Assembly (NCBI GenBank): GCA_963837735.1
Contig: CAWIOM010000017.1
Location: 62,001 to 126,000, forward strand
DNA: 64,000 nucleotides
Source: VRUE01 sp963837735
GTDB lineage: Bacteria > Actinomycetota > Thermoleophilia > Solirubrobacterales > 70-9
Direction of reading: 5' to 3'
In this document: in pieces, positions 51,058-59,627 of the stretch
How positions within the stretch are numbered: position 1 is the stretch's first letter
Layout of the letters: each line of letters starts with the position of its first letter
The notes under the pieces: model-generated
What the model was told of the DNA's origin: nothing
The model's input: only the letters and a program-made list of their open reading frames with translations
The model's database searches: none
Position numbers and translations under genes: made by a program

Positions 51058-51753
51058 ATGGGCTCGCGGCTGACATACGCCAACGTGATGGCCACGATCG
51101 GCGTCTTCATCGCGATCGGCGGCACCTCCTACGCCGCCGTCCAGCTCGGCAAGAACAGCGTCAAGGCGAGGAACATCGCCCCCAACGCGGTCCGCTCGCC
51201 GAAGGTCAAGAACGGCTCGCTGCTCGCCAAGGACTTCAAGGCCGGGCAGCTGCCGGCCGGCGCGACGGGGCCGGCAGGTCCCCCGGGAGAGCCGGGCGAA
51301 CCCGGCCCCCCGGGGCCGGCCGTCGTCAGGCAGAGCACCAATGTCGAGACGACCGAAATCGACAAAGCGACGGTCACCGTCGTCCAGCTCGGCGACAACC
51401 CCTCGCCGCCGGCCTACTCCGGGAACTACTCCTCCACGCCGATCGTCGCCGCCGGCGACTACTTCGGCCTCCTGGTCCAGGCCCACCTGCATGTGACCGG
51501 CACGCCGACCGGAGCCAACTTCTGCGAGCTCCAGCGCTTCGTCGACGGCTCGCTGAAAGGCGCCGCCGCCCGGGTGGACATAGCGAACACGGCATCGCCC
51601 AGCGTCTACCTGAACTTCAGCGACTTCTCGTTCGCTCCGGGCACCCGGTTCGGATACGCCGTCCAATGCACGACGACGGGCAAAATCAGCTTCGACTCCG
51701 CCGACATGGCGGCCCTCGGCGGCCCGATCGTCGCCAAATTCCCAGCACCCTAG
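51058..51753 (+). CDS. Exported stalk protein with a short collagen-like segment
   Basis: From ATG 51058 (alternative 51034) the protein begins MGSRLTYANVMATIGVFIAI, a signal/anchor shared with the array at 61.7-64 kb. A repeat stalk follows (LGKNSVKARNIAPNAVRSPK, KNGSLLAKDFKAG), then seven Gly-X-Y triplets (GATGPAGPPGEPGEPGPPGP) and a C-terminal beta-rich domain of about 130 residues with two Cys (FCELQRF, VQCTTTG). Collagen-like stems trimerise in other surface proteins; here that is an inference. The function is unknown, probably cell-surface or secreted. Confidence 0.82.
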   Translation: MGSRLTYANVMATIGVFIAIGGTSYAAVQLGKNSVKARNIAPNAVRSPKVKNGSLLAKDFKAGQLPAGATGPAGPPGEPGEPGPPGPAVVRQSTNVETTEIDKATVTVVQLGDNPSPPAYSGNYSSTPIVAAGDYFGLLVQAHLHVTGTPTGANFCELQRFVDGSLKGAAARVDIANTASPSVYLNFSDFSFAPGTRFGYAVQCTTTGKISFDSADMAALGGPIVAKFPAP

Positions 51754-51818
51754 GACAGCCGTCGCAAACACCGGACTCGCCGGACGGGCCCCGCCGAGCA
51801 CCCGGCTACGATGCGCCG

Positions 51819-53459
51819 GTGCGCTACCCGGTCGAGCAATTCACCCCCGAGGAGCGGGAGCTCCTCGCCCCGCACTTCACCAATCTCGACCGTCCGGTCT
51901 TCGCCCTGGTCAACCTGCCGGAGACGGTGAAGGGGGCGCTTTTTGCCCGCTATTCACGCTATTCCGGGACCGTGAGGCGGCTCTATCTGGAGGAGTTCGC
52001 GGCCGATGCCCCGGCCGGCGGCAGGCCCTTCGACGCCGAGGAGGGCGAGCGCGCCGCAAAGCTCTATGAGCGCGTCTTCCTCGGCTATGGAGACGACTCG
52101 ATCGCCCAGGTCGGCGGCGCCCACGTCGCCTGCGAGTGGGTCTCCAACGTGCTCACCAAGGTCCTGCAGCGCGGTCGCCTCGCCGCCTACCTCGAGCAAT
52201 CGACCCGCTACATCCCGTACGACAAGCCGCTGCCCGAGGACGCCGGCGGCGGCTACCGCTACTACCGCGACGAGCGCCTCGGCCCCGAGTTCGGCCTCGC
52301 CATGGACGAGATCTTCGCGATCTACTCGCGCCTGCTGGAGCAGGTCGAGGCCTGGGCGGCCAGCCGCTGGCCGCGTGGGGACGACGAGCCCGAGGGCGCC
52401 TGGCAGCGCTCGATCCGCGCCAAGGCGCTCGACCTCCTGCGCGGCCTGCTGCCGGCGGCGACCCTGAGCCACGTCGGCATCTACGCATCGGGCCAGGCCT
52501 ACGAGCAGCTGATCATGCGGCTGACGGCCTCGCCGCTCCCCGAGGCCCGCGAGTACGGCGGGATGATCCTGCGCGAGCTGCAGCGGGTGATGCCGAGCTT
52601 CGTCTCCAGGGTCGACCGTCCCGAGCGCGGCGGCGAGTGGATCTCCTATTTCGAGCGGCGCCGGGAGGCAACCGAGGAGTGGGTCTCGCGGCTCGGCCTC
52701 GACCGGCGCGGCGGCGGCGGCGACGCCCCCTCGGTCGAGCTCGTCCACGTCGACGGCACCGAAGAGGGCCTGCTCGCCTCCTGCCTGTTCGAGTCGGCGC
52801 GGGTTCCGGAGACCGAGGTCCTCGCCCGAATCGACGTCCTCGACCGCTCAGAGCGGGCGGAGCTGCTGGCGGCGATGGTCGGCGAGCGAGCCAACCGCCG
52901 CCACAGGCCGGGCCGCGGCTTCGAGGCGCTCCGCTACCGGTTCGAGATCGTCTCCGACTACGGCGCCTTCCGCGACCTCCAGCGCCACCGGATGCTGACC
53001 TGCCAGTGGCAGCGGCTCGGCCCCGACCTCGGCGCCGGGGTTCCCGGCGAGATCGAGGAAGCCGGCCTCGCCGGCGAGTTCGAGCGGGCCCTCGACGTCT
53101 CCCGCAATGAGTACGAGCGGCTCGCCGCCGCCGGCCACGAGGCGCTCGCCCCCTACGCGCTCAGCCTCGCCTACCGGATCCGCTACACGCTCGACCTCAA
53201 CGCTCGCGAGGCGATGCACCTGATCGAGCTGCGCTCGGGCCGCGAGGGGCACCCGACCTACCGCGCCGTCGCCCAGGCGATGCATGAGCGGATCGCGGCG
53301 ATCCACCCGGCGGTGGCGGCGGCGATGAGCCACGTCGACACCTCGCGGGAGCCGCGCCTCGAGCGGATCATGAGCGAGATCCGCACCCAGCGAAAGCGCG
53401 CCCAGGCGACCCAGGGCGCCGGCGACGAGGCGCCGACCGGACTCAACCCGTTGGGCTAG
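51819..53459 (+). CDS. Two-domain ThyX-like protein (alternate thymidylate synthase-like)
   Basis: From GTG 51819 the 546-residue protein contains two ThyX-like halves. Half one has GYGDDSIAQVGGAHVACEWV and LQRGRLAAYLEQSTRYIPYD, matching the ThyX signature RHRxxSxxEQSxRY except that His is replaced by Gly. Half two has GFEALRYRFEIVSDYGAFRD and LQRHRMLTCQWQRLGPDLGA, which keeps RHR but lost the Ser and the ESxRY end. It ends with REAMHLIELRSGREGHPTYR. ThyX uses FAD, NADPH and methylene-tetrahydrofolate to make dTMP. Because neither half has an intact motif, catalysis is uncertain. It would complement nrdJ and tmk in dTTP supply if active. Confidence 0.82.
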   Translation: MRYPVEQFTPEERELLAPHFTNLDRPVFALVNLPETVKGALFARYSRYSGTVRRLYLEEFAADAPAGGRPFDAEEGERAAKLYERVFLGYGDDSIAQVGGAHVACEWVSNVLTKVLQRGRLAAYLEQSTRYIPYDKPLPEDAGGGYRYYRDERLGPEFGLAMDEIFAIYSRLLEQVEAWAASRWPRGDDEPEGAWQRSIRAKALDLLRGLLPAATLSHVGIYASGQAYEQLIMRLTASPLPEAREYGGMILRELQRVMPSFVSRVDRPERGGEWISYFERRREATEEWVSRLGLDRRGGGGDAPSVELVHVDGTEEGLLASCLFESARVPETEVLARIDVLDRSERAELLAAMVGERANRRHRPGRGFEALRYRFEIVSDYGAFRDLQRHRMLTCQWQRLGPDLGAGVPGEIEEAGLAGEFERALDVSRNEYERLAAAGHEALAPYALSLAYRIRYTLDLNAREAMHLIELRSGREGHPTYRAVAQAMHERIAAIHPAVAAAMSHVDTSREPRLERIMSEIRTQRKRAQATQGAGDEAPTGLNPLG

Positions 53460-53477
53460 GGCGCGGCGGGACTGCGG

Positions 53478-54457
53478 CTACTTCGTGCGACCGGTCTTAC
53501 CGGCCTTGGCCTTGAAGGCGAAGGTCGCAGGAGTCGGGTCGGTGGCCCCGGTGGCGTCGAGGGCGCGGACTTCGAATTTGTGCTCGCCGAGCTTCAGGCC
53601 CTTGTAGAACTGCGGTGAGTGGCATGGCTTGAAGGCGCCGCGGTCGAGCCTGCACTCGAAGCTGAGCTTGCCTGAGCCGCCAGAGCCGGTGAAGGTGAAC
53701 TTGGCCTTCGCCGCTTGGCCTTTTGCCTTCCCGCCCTTGCGGGCGACGCGCTTCTTGGCCGAGCCGCTCTTCCCCTGCTTGGCCTTGTAGAGCTTGACCT
53801 TGGTGATCCTGGTGTCGATCGCCGGGGGAGGCGGGGGCGGAGGCGACGGTGACGACCGGCGTCCCGTTGAGGGCGACGTCATCGATATTGACGTCGGTGA
53901 CCTTTCCTTCCCCGTTTTCGTCGGCGTGGAATTCGAAGCGCACCGTGTGGTTGCCGGCGGGGACGCTGCCCAGCGGCAGGCTGACTTCGGCGTAGCCCGC
54001 GTCGAGGCCGGCGTGGTGAGCCATGTCGATTTCGCGCAGGACGGTGCCGTCGAACATCACCTTGAGCACGGCCGGGCGGTCGAACATGCGGTGTCCAGGC
54101 GAAGAAGGAGATGACGGCCCCTTCGAGCTCGGGCAGGGTCAGGGTCTGCGACATGAACCCGCTCTCTGCAGGCGGTTCGTTTTCGCCTCCGAACCAGGCC
54201 CAGGCGGTGCCGGAGCGGGGACCCGAAACGGATGGAACGGCCTCGCATTCGCAGAGCGGGCTGCCGAAGAGGTCGTCGCTCGCCTCCCAGAAGGGCACGG
54301 CGACGAATTCGTTGACGGTCATCCCTTCTTCTTCTTCGATCACGGGCGTGCCGCCCTCGAAGCCGCCGCTCTTTATGTACTGGTCGGCGAGCGCCGGGCA
54401 GGCGAAGAGCAGCAGTGCCACCACCGCCCCCAGCGACGCGATTCCCATCCTGCGCAT
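53478..54457 (-). CDS. Secreted protein with a C-terminal Ig-like/beta domain (two +1 shifts)
   Basis: From ATG 54457 there is a signal peptide (GIASLGAVVALLLFACPALA), then QYIKSGGFEGGTPVIEEEEG, SGTAWAWFGGENEPPAESGF and LELEGAV-like strands ending AVISFFAWT. The next frame (near 54088) continues RPAVLKVMFDGTVLREIDMA, GNHTVRFEFHADENGEGKVT and VNIDDVALNGTP. A third frame (near 53885) has a Pro linker, a Lys/Ala-rich basic stretch and LSFECRLDRGAFKPCHSPQF, LKLGEHKFEVRALDATG. The last part resembles the 'FECRLDxGxFxxC' chitinase/Ig-like modules of actinobacterial surface proteins. Two extra bases explain the breaks. The role is unknown. Confidence 0.75.
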
Positions 54458-54502
54458 TGGAAAAGCCAATCACACCGGTCAAGAGCCGGGCGAGCAAAAA
54501 GC

Positions 54503-55441
54503 TCAGTCGCGCTGCTTGCGCTTCCTTCGACCCTCGCCCGGGCCCTCGGAATCGCCGGGCTCCGCGGACGGGCCCTCGAGGTCGGCGGCCGCCCGCTGCC
54601 CCGGCGTCGGCCAGGGAACGGCTTCGCCCGCCGCCCAGGCCGGGGGTTTCCCTCCCGGGACCTTGCCGAGGAGCAGGAAGCCGAGGTAGACGAACCAGAG
54701 CATGGTGAGGGGTGTGAAGCCGATCAGCGCGGCGACGCCGACCGCCATCCCGAGCGAGCCCCAGAAGCGGCTGAGGAGCCCCGTCCTCATGCTCCAGAGG
54801 CCGGTGTAGAAGAGGGCGACGACCAGTGCCAGGCCGCCCGCGAACACCATGAACCGGCCGGCGGTGACGATCGAGGAGCTCTTGATCGCCTCCGAAGCCA
54901 GGTCTTCCTTGCGCATCTGCGTCTGACAGGCGGCGAGCTGGGCCGAGGGGCCGGTGGCTTCGAATTCTTCGGCGAACTTCTTTGCGCCCAGGTCCTTTCG
55001 TTCCTTCGCGCAATCGGCCTTCGCTTCCCTCGGCGTCAGCGAGGAGTCGGCCTTGCCTTCGATGTAGGTGTCTGCCGCCTGCTGGGTTCCGGCGGCCAGC
55101 GCCAGGCCGGCGATGCCGAGCAGGACGGGGCCGAGGATGACGAGGCCGACGAACTGGTTCCTGACCCTCTCGCTGCGTCCCTGGGCCGCGCGGAAGAGGT
55201 ACAGCAGCGGCCCCGCCAGCAGCCCGTAGCCGACCAGCGTCGCCACCCCGGAGAGCCAGATCGTCGTGCTTCTGTCGTGGGCCTGCGTGAGGCCTTCGAA
55301 GTTGGCGTCGCCGCCGCTGACCGACGCCTGCAGGAGGACGAAGCCGGCGAGGGCGAGGATCCCCCCGACCAGGGCGGCGAAGCCGGCCCGGGCTTCCCAG
55401 AGCTTCTCCCGCTCGAGGAGCCTCGAGGTGCCCGTCTCCAC
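54503..55441 (-). CDS. Integral membrane protein of unknown function
   Basis: The 312-residue protein has six to seven hydrophobic helices: ARAGFAALVGGILALAGFVL, STTIWLSGVATLVGYGLLAG, FVGLVILGPVLLGIAGLALA, then VTAGRFMVFAGGLALVVALF and two more near the C-terminus. Between helices 3 and 4 is a charged loop of about 80 residues with two Cys (KADCAKERKDL, LAACQTQMRK). The tail is Pro/Gly/Glu-rich and basic at the end (EGRRKRKQRD). No domain is recognised. It begins two bases after the CBS gene's stop and is likely co-transcribed with it. Confidence 0.8.
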   Translation of the reverse strand: METGTSRLLEREKLWEARAGFAALVGGILALAGFVLLQASVSGGDANFEGLTQAHDRSTTIWLSGVATLVGYGLLAGPLLYLFRAAQGRSERVRNQFVGLVILGPVLLGIAGLALAAGTQQAADTYIEGKADSSLTPREAKADCAKERKDLGAKKFAEEFEATGPSAQLAACQTQMRKEDLASEAIKSSSIVTAGRFMVFAGGLALVVALFYTGLWSMRTGLLSRFWGSLGMAVGVAALIGFTPLTMLWFVYLGFLLLGKVPGGKPPAWAAGEAVPWPTPGQRAAADLEGPSAEPGDSEGPGEGRRKRKQRD

Positions 55442-55443
55442 GC

Positions 55444-55890
55444 TCAGCCCCGCTCGTGGAAGTAGAACTGGGGCAGGGCGCCCTCGATCACCTCGGCGGT
55501 CATCTTCTGCGCGACCTCGAGGTCGCCCGTGCGTACGGCGATGTCGTCGAGGGTGACGATGCCGACCAGCCGGGCGCCGTCGACGACCGGTAGCCGCCGG
55601 ACGCGGTGCTGGACCATCAGCGCCGCCGCCTCGTCGAGCTCCATCTCGGGCTCGCCGCTGACGAGGGGACGCGAGGCGTGCTCGCCGACCGGCGCCTCGG
55701 CGCCCACTCCCTCGGCGAAGACCCGCATCGCCAGGTCGCGATCGGTGACCATCGCCACCGGCACCTCGCCCTGGTCGACGATCACCACCGAGCCGACGCG
55801 ATGGTCGCGCATCAGCCGGGCGACGCTGCCGGCATCGGCGCCGGGCGCACTGGTGATGACGCCGGGGGTCATGATCTCGCTGAGCTTCAC
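55444..55890 (-). CDS. CBS-domain pair protein
   Basis: From GTG 55890 the 148-residue protein is a tandem CBS module (Bateman domain). CBS1 is LSEIMTPGVITSAPGADAGS to VAMVTDRDLAMRVFAEG, and CBS2 runs from HASRPLVSGEPEMELDEAAA to LVGIVTLDDIAVRTGDLE. VTDRDLA and VTLDDIA are the adenosine-nucleotide-binding endings. Stand-alone CBS pairs sense ATP/AMP/SAM or serve in stress physiology. It is divergent to the gene at 55909 with only 18 bases between starts. Confidence 0.92.
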   Translation of the reverse strand: MKLSEIMTPGVITSAPGADAGSVARLMRDHRVGSVVIVDQGEVPVAMVTDRDLAMRVFAEGVGAEAPVGEHASRPLVSGEPEMELDEAAALMVQHRVRRLPVVDGARLVGIVTLDDIAVRTGDLEVAQKMTAEVIEGALPQFYFHERG

Positions 55891-55908
55891 GGCGCGTACG
55901 CTACAGCC

Positions 55909-56538
55909 GTGAGCGCAAAGCAGCGCATCCCAGTGGTACCGCTCGAGGCCGGTGCCGGGCCCGATAACCCGCCCTGCCCCGCCTGCGGCGAGCCGCTCTT
56001 CGGCTGGATCGACCTGCGGCCGGGGCTGGCGGGGCCGGTCCGTCGCTGCGAGAGCTGCGGCCTCGGCATCGTCGCCGAGCCGGGCAGCGTCGATGACGCC
56101 CTGCGCGAGCTGGACGGGCTCAGCGAAGAGGGGGTCGTCCGGATCGCCAACCGCGGCGGCTTCGCGGCCTGGATCGGCGGCGCAGGCTGGGCCGGCCTCG
56201 ACGCCGGCGCCCGCCATCTCTACACGGCGGAGGCGGTGCGCAGGCTGGTCGCGCACCGCGATCAGGTCGTCACCTCTGCCCGCTGGGCGCCCGGCGCCGG
56301 GATCGCGACGATGTGGCAGACGATCCTCAACGGCTTCACCTTCGGTCGCAACGTCGCGCTCGCGGCGCTCGGCCGCGGCAGTGCGGCGCCCGCCGAGAAG
56401 CGCTGGCAGCGGCGCATGGACATCGGAATCAGCGTCGTCGTCGCGATCCCGGCGCTGCTCTTCGCGGTGCCGATCGAGGCGATCGCCGCCGCCTGCCGGC
56501 GCGGCGCGGCGCTGAGACTGAGGACCGAGCTGCTCTAG
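55909..56538 (+). CDS. Zinc-ribbon-containing protein of unknown function
   Basis: From GTG 55909 the 209-residue protein has an N-terminal zinc-ribbon-like pair (PPCPACGEPLFGWIDL and VRRCESCGLGIVAEPG), then an alpha/beta stretch (GFAAWIGGAGWAGLDAGARH, YTAEAVRRLVAHRD). A C-terminal TM helix follows (IGISVVVAIPALLFAVPIEA). The N-terminus resembles the zinc-ribbon start of SAM-methyltransferase-like proteins, but no SAM motif is visible. The arrangement suggests a tail-anchored membrane protein. The function is unknown. It shares CTAG at its end with the convergent small gene. Confidence 0.78.
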   Translation: MSAKQRIPVVPLEAGAGPDNPPCPACGEPLFGWIDLRPGLAGPVRRCESCGLGIVAEPGSVDDALRELDGLSEEGVVRIANRGGFAAWIGGAGWAGLDAGARHLYTAEAVRRLVAHRDQVVTSARWAPGAGIATMWQTILNGFTFGRNVALAALGRGSAAPAEKRWQRRMDIGISVVVAIPALLFAVPIEAIAAACRRGAALRLRTELL

Positions 56539-56804
56539 CTGAGGCCTTCGCGGGCCTCGCGGACCAGCGTCACCGACTCGGGGAAGAGGACGCGGATCGC
56601 GTCGCGGACCTGCATCGCCTGTTCGTCGCTGTTGCCGGTCAGCTCGAGACGGCCGATCGAGGCGACGGTCATCTCGACGGCGAGCTTGATCGCGTTGTCG
56701 GCCCAGGCGACGCGCTGAGAGGACTGCATCTGCTCGGAGAGCTCCTCCATGCGGGCACGGAACTCGTCCGGGTCGCCGAACATGTTGAAAGGGCTTCCCT
56801 CCAT
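56535..56804 (-). CDS. Small conserved-looking helical protein of unknown function
   Basis: From ATG 56804 (alternatives TTG 56828 and ATG 56783) the product has about 89 residues with FGDPDEFRARMEELSEQMQS followed by VAWADNAIKLAVEMTVASIG and QAMQVRDAIRVLFPESVTLV. It is acidic and amphipathic with no TM segment. No family is recognised. It overlaps the stop of the zinc-ribbon gene by four bases. Confidence 0.6.
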   Translation of the reverse strand: MEGSPFNMFGDPDEFRARMEELSEQMQSSQRVAWADNAIKLAVEMTVASIGRLELTGNSDEQAMQVRDAIRVLFPESVTLVREAREGLS

Positions 56805-56880
56805 AGGAGGAATGAAAGCAGAAGCCAAGTCTTGACCTTCGGCGCGCCACCCGCGCGACGCGGCGCCCTAGGTTCGGGGC

Positions 56881-57542
56881 ATGAAGGGGCGAGGACAGCG
56901 CCAACGGGGGTCGGCGAGCGTCGAGCAGGTGGGCCTCGCGGCTCTGCTCGCGCTGATTCTTGTCGCTGCGATCGCCGCGGTTGCCTCCGGCGGGGACGTC
57001 GACGCGGGCCGCACCCTGGCCCGGGCGGTCGGGCGCAAGATCGCCTGCGCGCCGCGGCTCCCCGACGCCTGCCGCCACCACCCGCTGGTCCCCGCCTACG
57101 GCTGGCCGCTGGCCCGCCTGGTGCGGGCGCTGGCGCCGGCGCCTTCCGCCGTGGCCGGCCCCGGCGGGCTGCCGCTCGTCCCGGTCGACTTCCGTCGCTG
57201 CCGGCGAGAGAGCTGCGCGGCTGGCGGCCGGGCCTCACCTGACCTCCTCCGGCAGGCGGACGACGGCGTTCACCCAGGTCGACGATCGCCGCCCGACCGA
57301 CGGCTGGGTCGAGGTGACGTACTGGCTGTACCGGCCGACGATCGGCTGGGAGCGGGTCGTGCGCCGGGCGAGCCAGGCCGACGTCGAGGCCGCCGCCGGA
57401 ACACCGGTGCTGCTCAAGGACGATCCCGCCCTGGTCCCGCTGGAGACCCTTGCCGGGGCGCGACCACTACGACTTCCCGCCCGGAGAGCGCCCGCCATGG
57501 CAATGGAGCGTGCACGGTATCCACCCCGGTTGGTCCAGTTAG
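56881..57542 (+). CDS. TadE/pilin-like anchored exported protein (two +1 shifts)
   Basis: The N-terminus RQRGSASVEQVGLAALLALI and LVAAIAAVASG resembles the short positively charged segment plus Glu-containing hydrophobic helix of Flp/TadE pseudopilins. The exported part has Cys (KIACAPRLPDACRHH, DFRRCRRESC). After extra bases near 57232 and 57460 it continues GWVEVTYWLYRPTIGWERVV and GRDHYDFPPGERPPWQWSVH, ending GIHPGWSS at TAG 57540. The three frames together give about 220 residues. Similar proteins are frequent in Solirubrobacterales; their role is unknown. Confidence 0.72.
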
Positions 57543-57597
57543 GGAGGCGAGACTCGGACGTTGTCAGGCAAGGACGCAGGGGGCCCGAAGAGCAGCG

Positions 57598-58593
57598 CTA
57601 TTCGGGCGACTGAGGACGCGGCATGGCGACGTCCGAGTCCGCGTCGTCCTGGGCTTCGCGAATCAGTCCGCGCCAGTCGGCAGTGCGGAAGACGAGCAGG
57701 ATCGCGCCGAAACCGAGGACCACCGACCAGGCCGCCATCGCGATCTGGGTGCCGACCGAGAAGGCGAGCACGGCGGTGCGCGAGGGGCCGGTCAACGTCG
57801 CCGCCAGCAGCGCCTGCTGGGCGCCGGCACCGCCAGGGGTGAAGGGGATGATGTTGGCGATCGCCTGCACGCTCATCACCAGCAGCACGTTGCCGACCGT
57901 GCCGCCGATCCCGAATGCCTCGAGGAAGAACCAGAAGGCGGCGAAGCGAAAGAGCCACCCGACCCCCTGCCAGGACGCGACCTGGCGCAGGTAGCGGCTC
58001 GGCTCGGTGAGGATCACGACCCCCTGTTTGACCCGGTCCCAGAAGGCCCGCACGCGGCGGCCGAGGACGATCACCGCGACGATGCCGAGGACGATAAGTG
58101 CGCCGAGAGCGATCGCCAGGGTCCGCGGGTGGTCGGCCCAGAACGAGATCTCGAATGCCGACAGGTCGGGCAGCTGCGGCGGTTCGGGCAGCAGTCCCTG
58201 GGTGATCGCGTAGAGCAGTACGAGGATGCCGACCGTCGTGTCGAAGACCGTCTGGACGAGGAAGGAGGAGGTGACGGCCGGGTAGGAGGCGCCCCTGATC
58301 TGGCGCTTGACGAGGAAGATTTTGGTCACGTCCCCGGCGTGGGCGGGGACGATCGCGTTGATCCCGGCCCCGGCCAGGTAGGCGGCGCTGAGCGGCAGGA
58401 AGCCGATCTTCGAGGCCGGGTAGGCGGCGTGCAGGACGTTGCGCCATGCCCAGGCGCGGGCGATCTGCATCGCGGCGAGGAATCCGAGGGCGATCGCAAA
58501 CGGGGCCCAATGAATCTGCGAGAGATACGTGAAGAACTCCCCCGCCGCGCTGAGGAAGGTTTCGGCACTCGATCCGAGGTCCACGGCCGCCAT
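57598..58593 (-). CDS. Flippase-like / lysylphosphatidylglycerol synthase TM-region (UPF0104) protein
   Basis: The 331-residue membrane protein has about eight TM helices. Its family landmarks are YLAGAGINAIVPAHAGDVTK, IFLVKRQIRGASYPAVTSSF and VQAIANIIPFTPGGAGAQQA. The NAIVPAHAGD and IPFTPGGAG pair is diagnostic of the LPG-synthase-TM/AglD superfamily, which moves or modifies lipid-linked substrates. It is divergent to the sulfotransferase gene with 21 bases between starts. Confidence 0.88.
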   Translation of the reverse strand: MAAVDLGSSAETFLSAAGEFFTYLSQIHWAPFAIALGFLAAMQIARAWAWRNVLHAAYPASKIGFLPLSAAYLAGAGINAIVPAHAGDVTKIFLVKRQIRGASYPAVTSSFLVQTVFDTTVGILVLLYAITQGLLPEPPQLPDLSAFEISFWADHPRTLAIALGALIVLGIVAVIVLGRRVRAFWDRVKQGVVILTEPSRYLRQVASWQGVGWLFRFAAFWFFLEAFGIGGTVGNVLLVMSVQAIANIIPFTPGGAGAQQALLAATLTGPSRTAVLAFSVGTQIAMAAWSVVLGFGAILLVFRTADWRGLIREAQDDADSDVAMPRPQSPE

Positions 58594-58614
58594 TCGCAGC
58601 TACACTAGCCCGCC

Positions 58615-59605
58615 GTGTCAGAGGCCAAGGCCCCCCATGCAGCCGCTCCGACCGCGCACGATCCCGCCGACGTGGCGATGTGCGACCGCGCCCGTGAGCG
58701 CTACACGGCCGACCGCAAGAGCAGTCTCCGGCGCCGGCGCAAGGAGCACGCCGAGCTGCCGAACCTGATCATCGTCGGCGGCCTCAAGTGCGGGACGACG
58801 AGCATCCACCACTACCTCGGCCTGCACCCCGAAATCCAGATGTCGAAGCCGAAGGAGCTCAACTTCTTCGTCGAGGAGTTGAACTGGGACCTCGGCCTCG
58901 ACTGGTACGCGAGCCGCTTCGACGATCGCTTCCCGGTCCGCGGCGAGTCCTCCCCCCACTACACAAACCTGCCCCGCTTCGAGGGCTGTCGCCGCGCGCA
59001 TCCGCGAGCACTGCCCGGACGCCCGCCTCCTCTACATGGTCCGCGACCCGATCAAGCGAATCCTCTCCCACTGGGTCCACGCGACGGGCGCCGGCTACGA
59101 GACAGGGGAGCTTGTCGAGGTCCTCTCGCGGCCCGACACCTCCTACATGAACCGCTCCAAGTACTGGATGCAGCTGCAGCCCTACCTGGAGCTGTTCGAA
59201 CGCGAGCAGATCGAGATCATCACCCAGGAGGAGCTGCAGGCAGAACGCGAGGAGACGATGCGCAGGGCCTTCGCCTTCGCCGGCGTCGATGAGACCTTCA
59301 CCTCCGAGCAGTTCGACCGCGAGTGGGAGAAGTCGAGTGCCAAGGAGAGCGACAAATACCAGTTCATGGAGAAGCTGGTGAAGCTGCCCGGCTTCCGTTC
59401 CTTCGATCGCAATTTCGACCGCCTGCCCGAGCGGATGCGCTGGATGGTCGAGAAGATCGTCCACGACCCCGACAAGCCGCCGGCCGAGAAGCCGAGCCTT
59501 CCCGACGACCTCTTCGAGACGGTCCGCGGCCGTTTCGGCGAGGACGTCGCCGGGCTGCAGCAGTTCGCCGGCCGTGAGTTCGCCGGCTGGCACGACTACT
59601 CCTGA
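58615..59605 (+). CDS. Sulfotransferase-domain protein, one +1 shift near 58988
   Basis: From GTG 58615 the protein has the 5'-phosphosulfate loop LIIVGGLKCGTTSIHHYLGL and KPKELNFFVEELNW. One extra T near 58988 (after LPRFEG) separates it from VAARIREHCPDARLLYMVRD and PIKRILSHWVHATG, the 3'-phosphate-binding Arg/Ser region. The remaining 180 residues complete a PAPS-dependent sulfotransferase of about 330 residues. The acceptor may be a lipid or glycan. Divergent to a flippase-like protein, it may act on a lipid-linked product, which is inference. Confidence 0.88.
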
Positions 59606-59627
59606 CCCGGGCAATATTCTCCCCACG

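Noticed and set aside
3998..59605. Programmed ribosomal frameshifting as the reason for the many split genes
   Set aside because: The sites share no slippery motif or downstream structure, occur in unrelated genes and mostly need removal of a base. Sequencing error is simpler.
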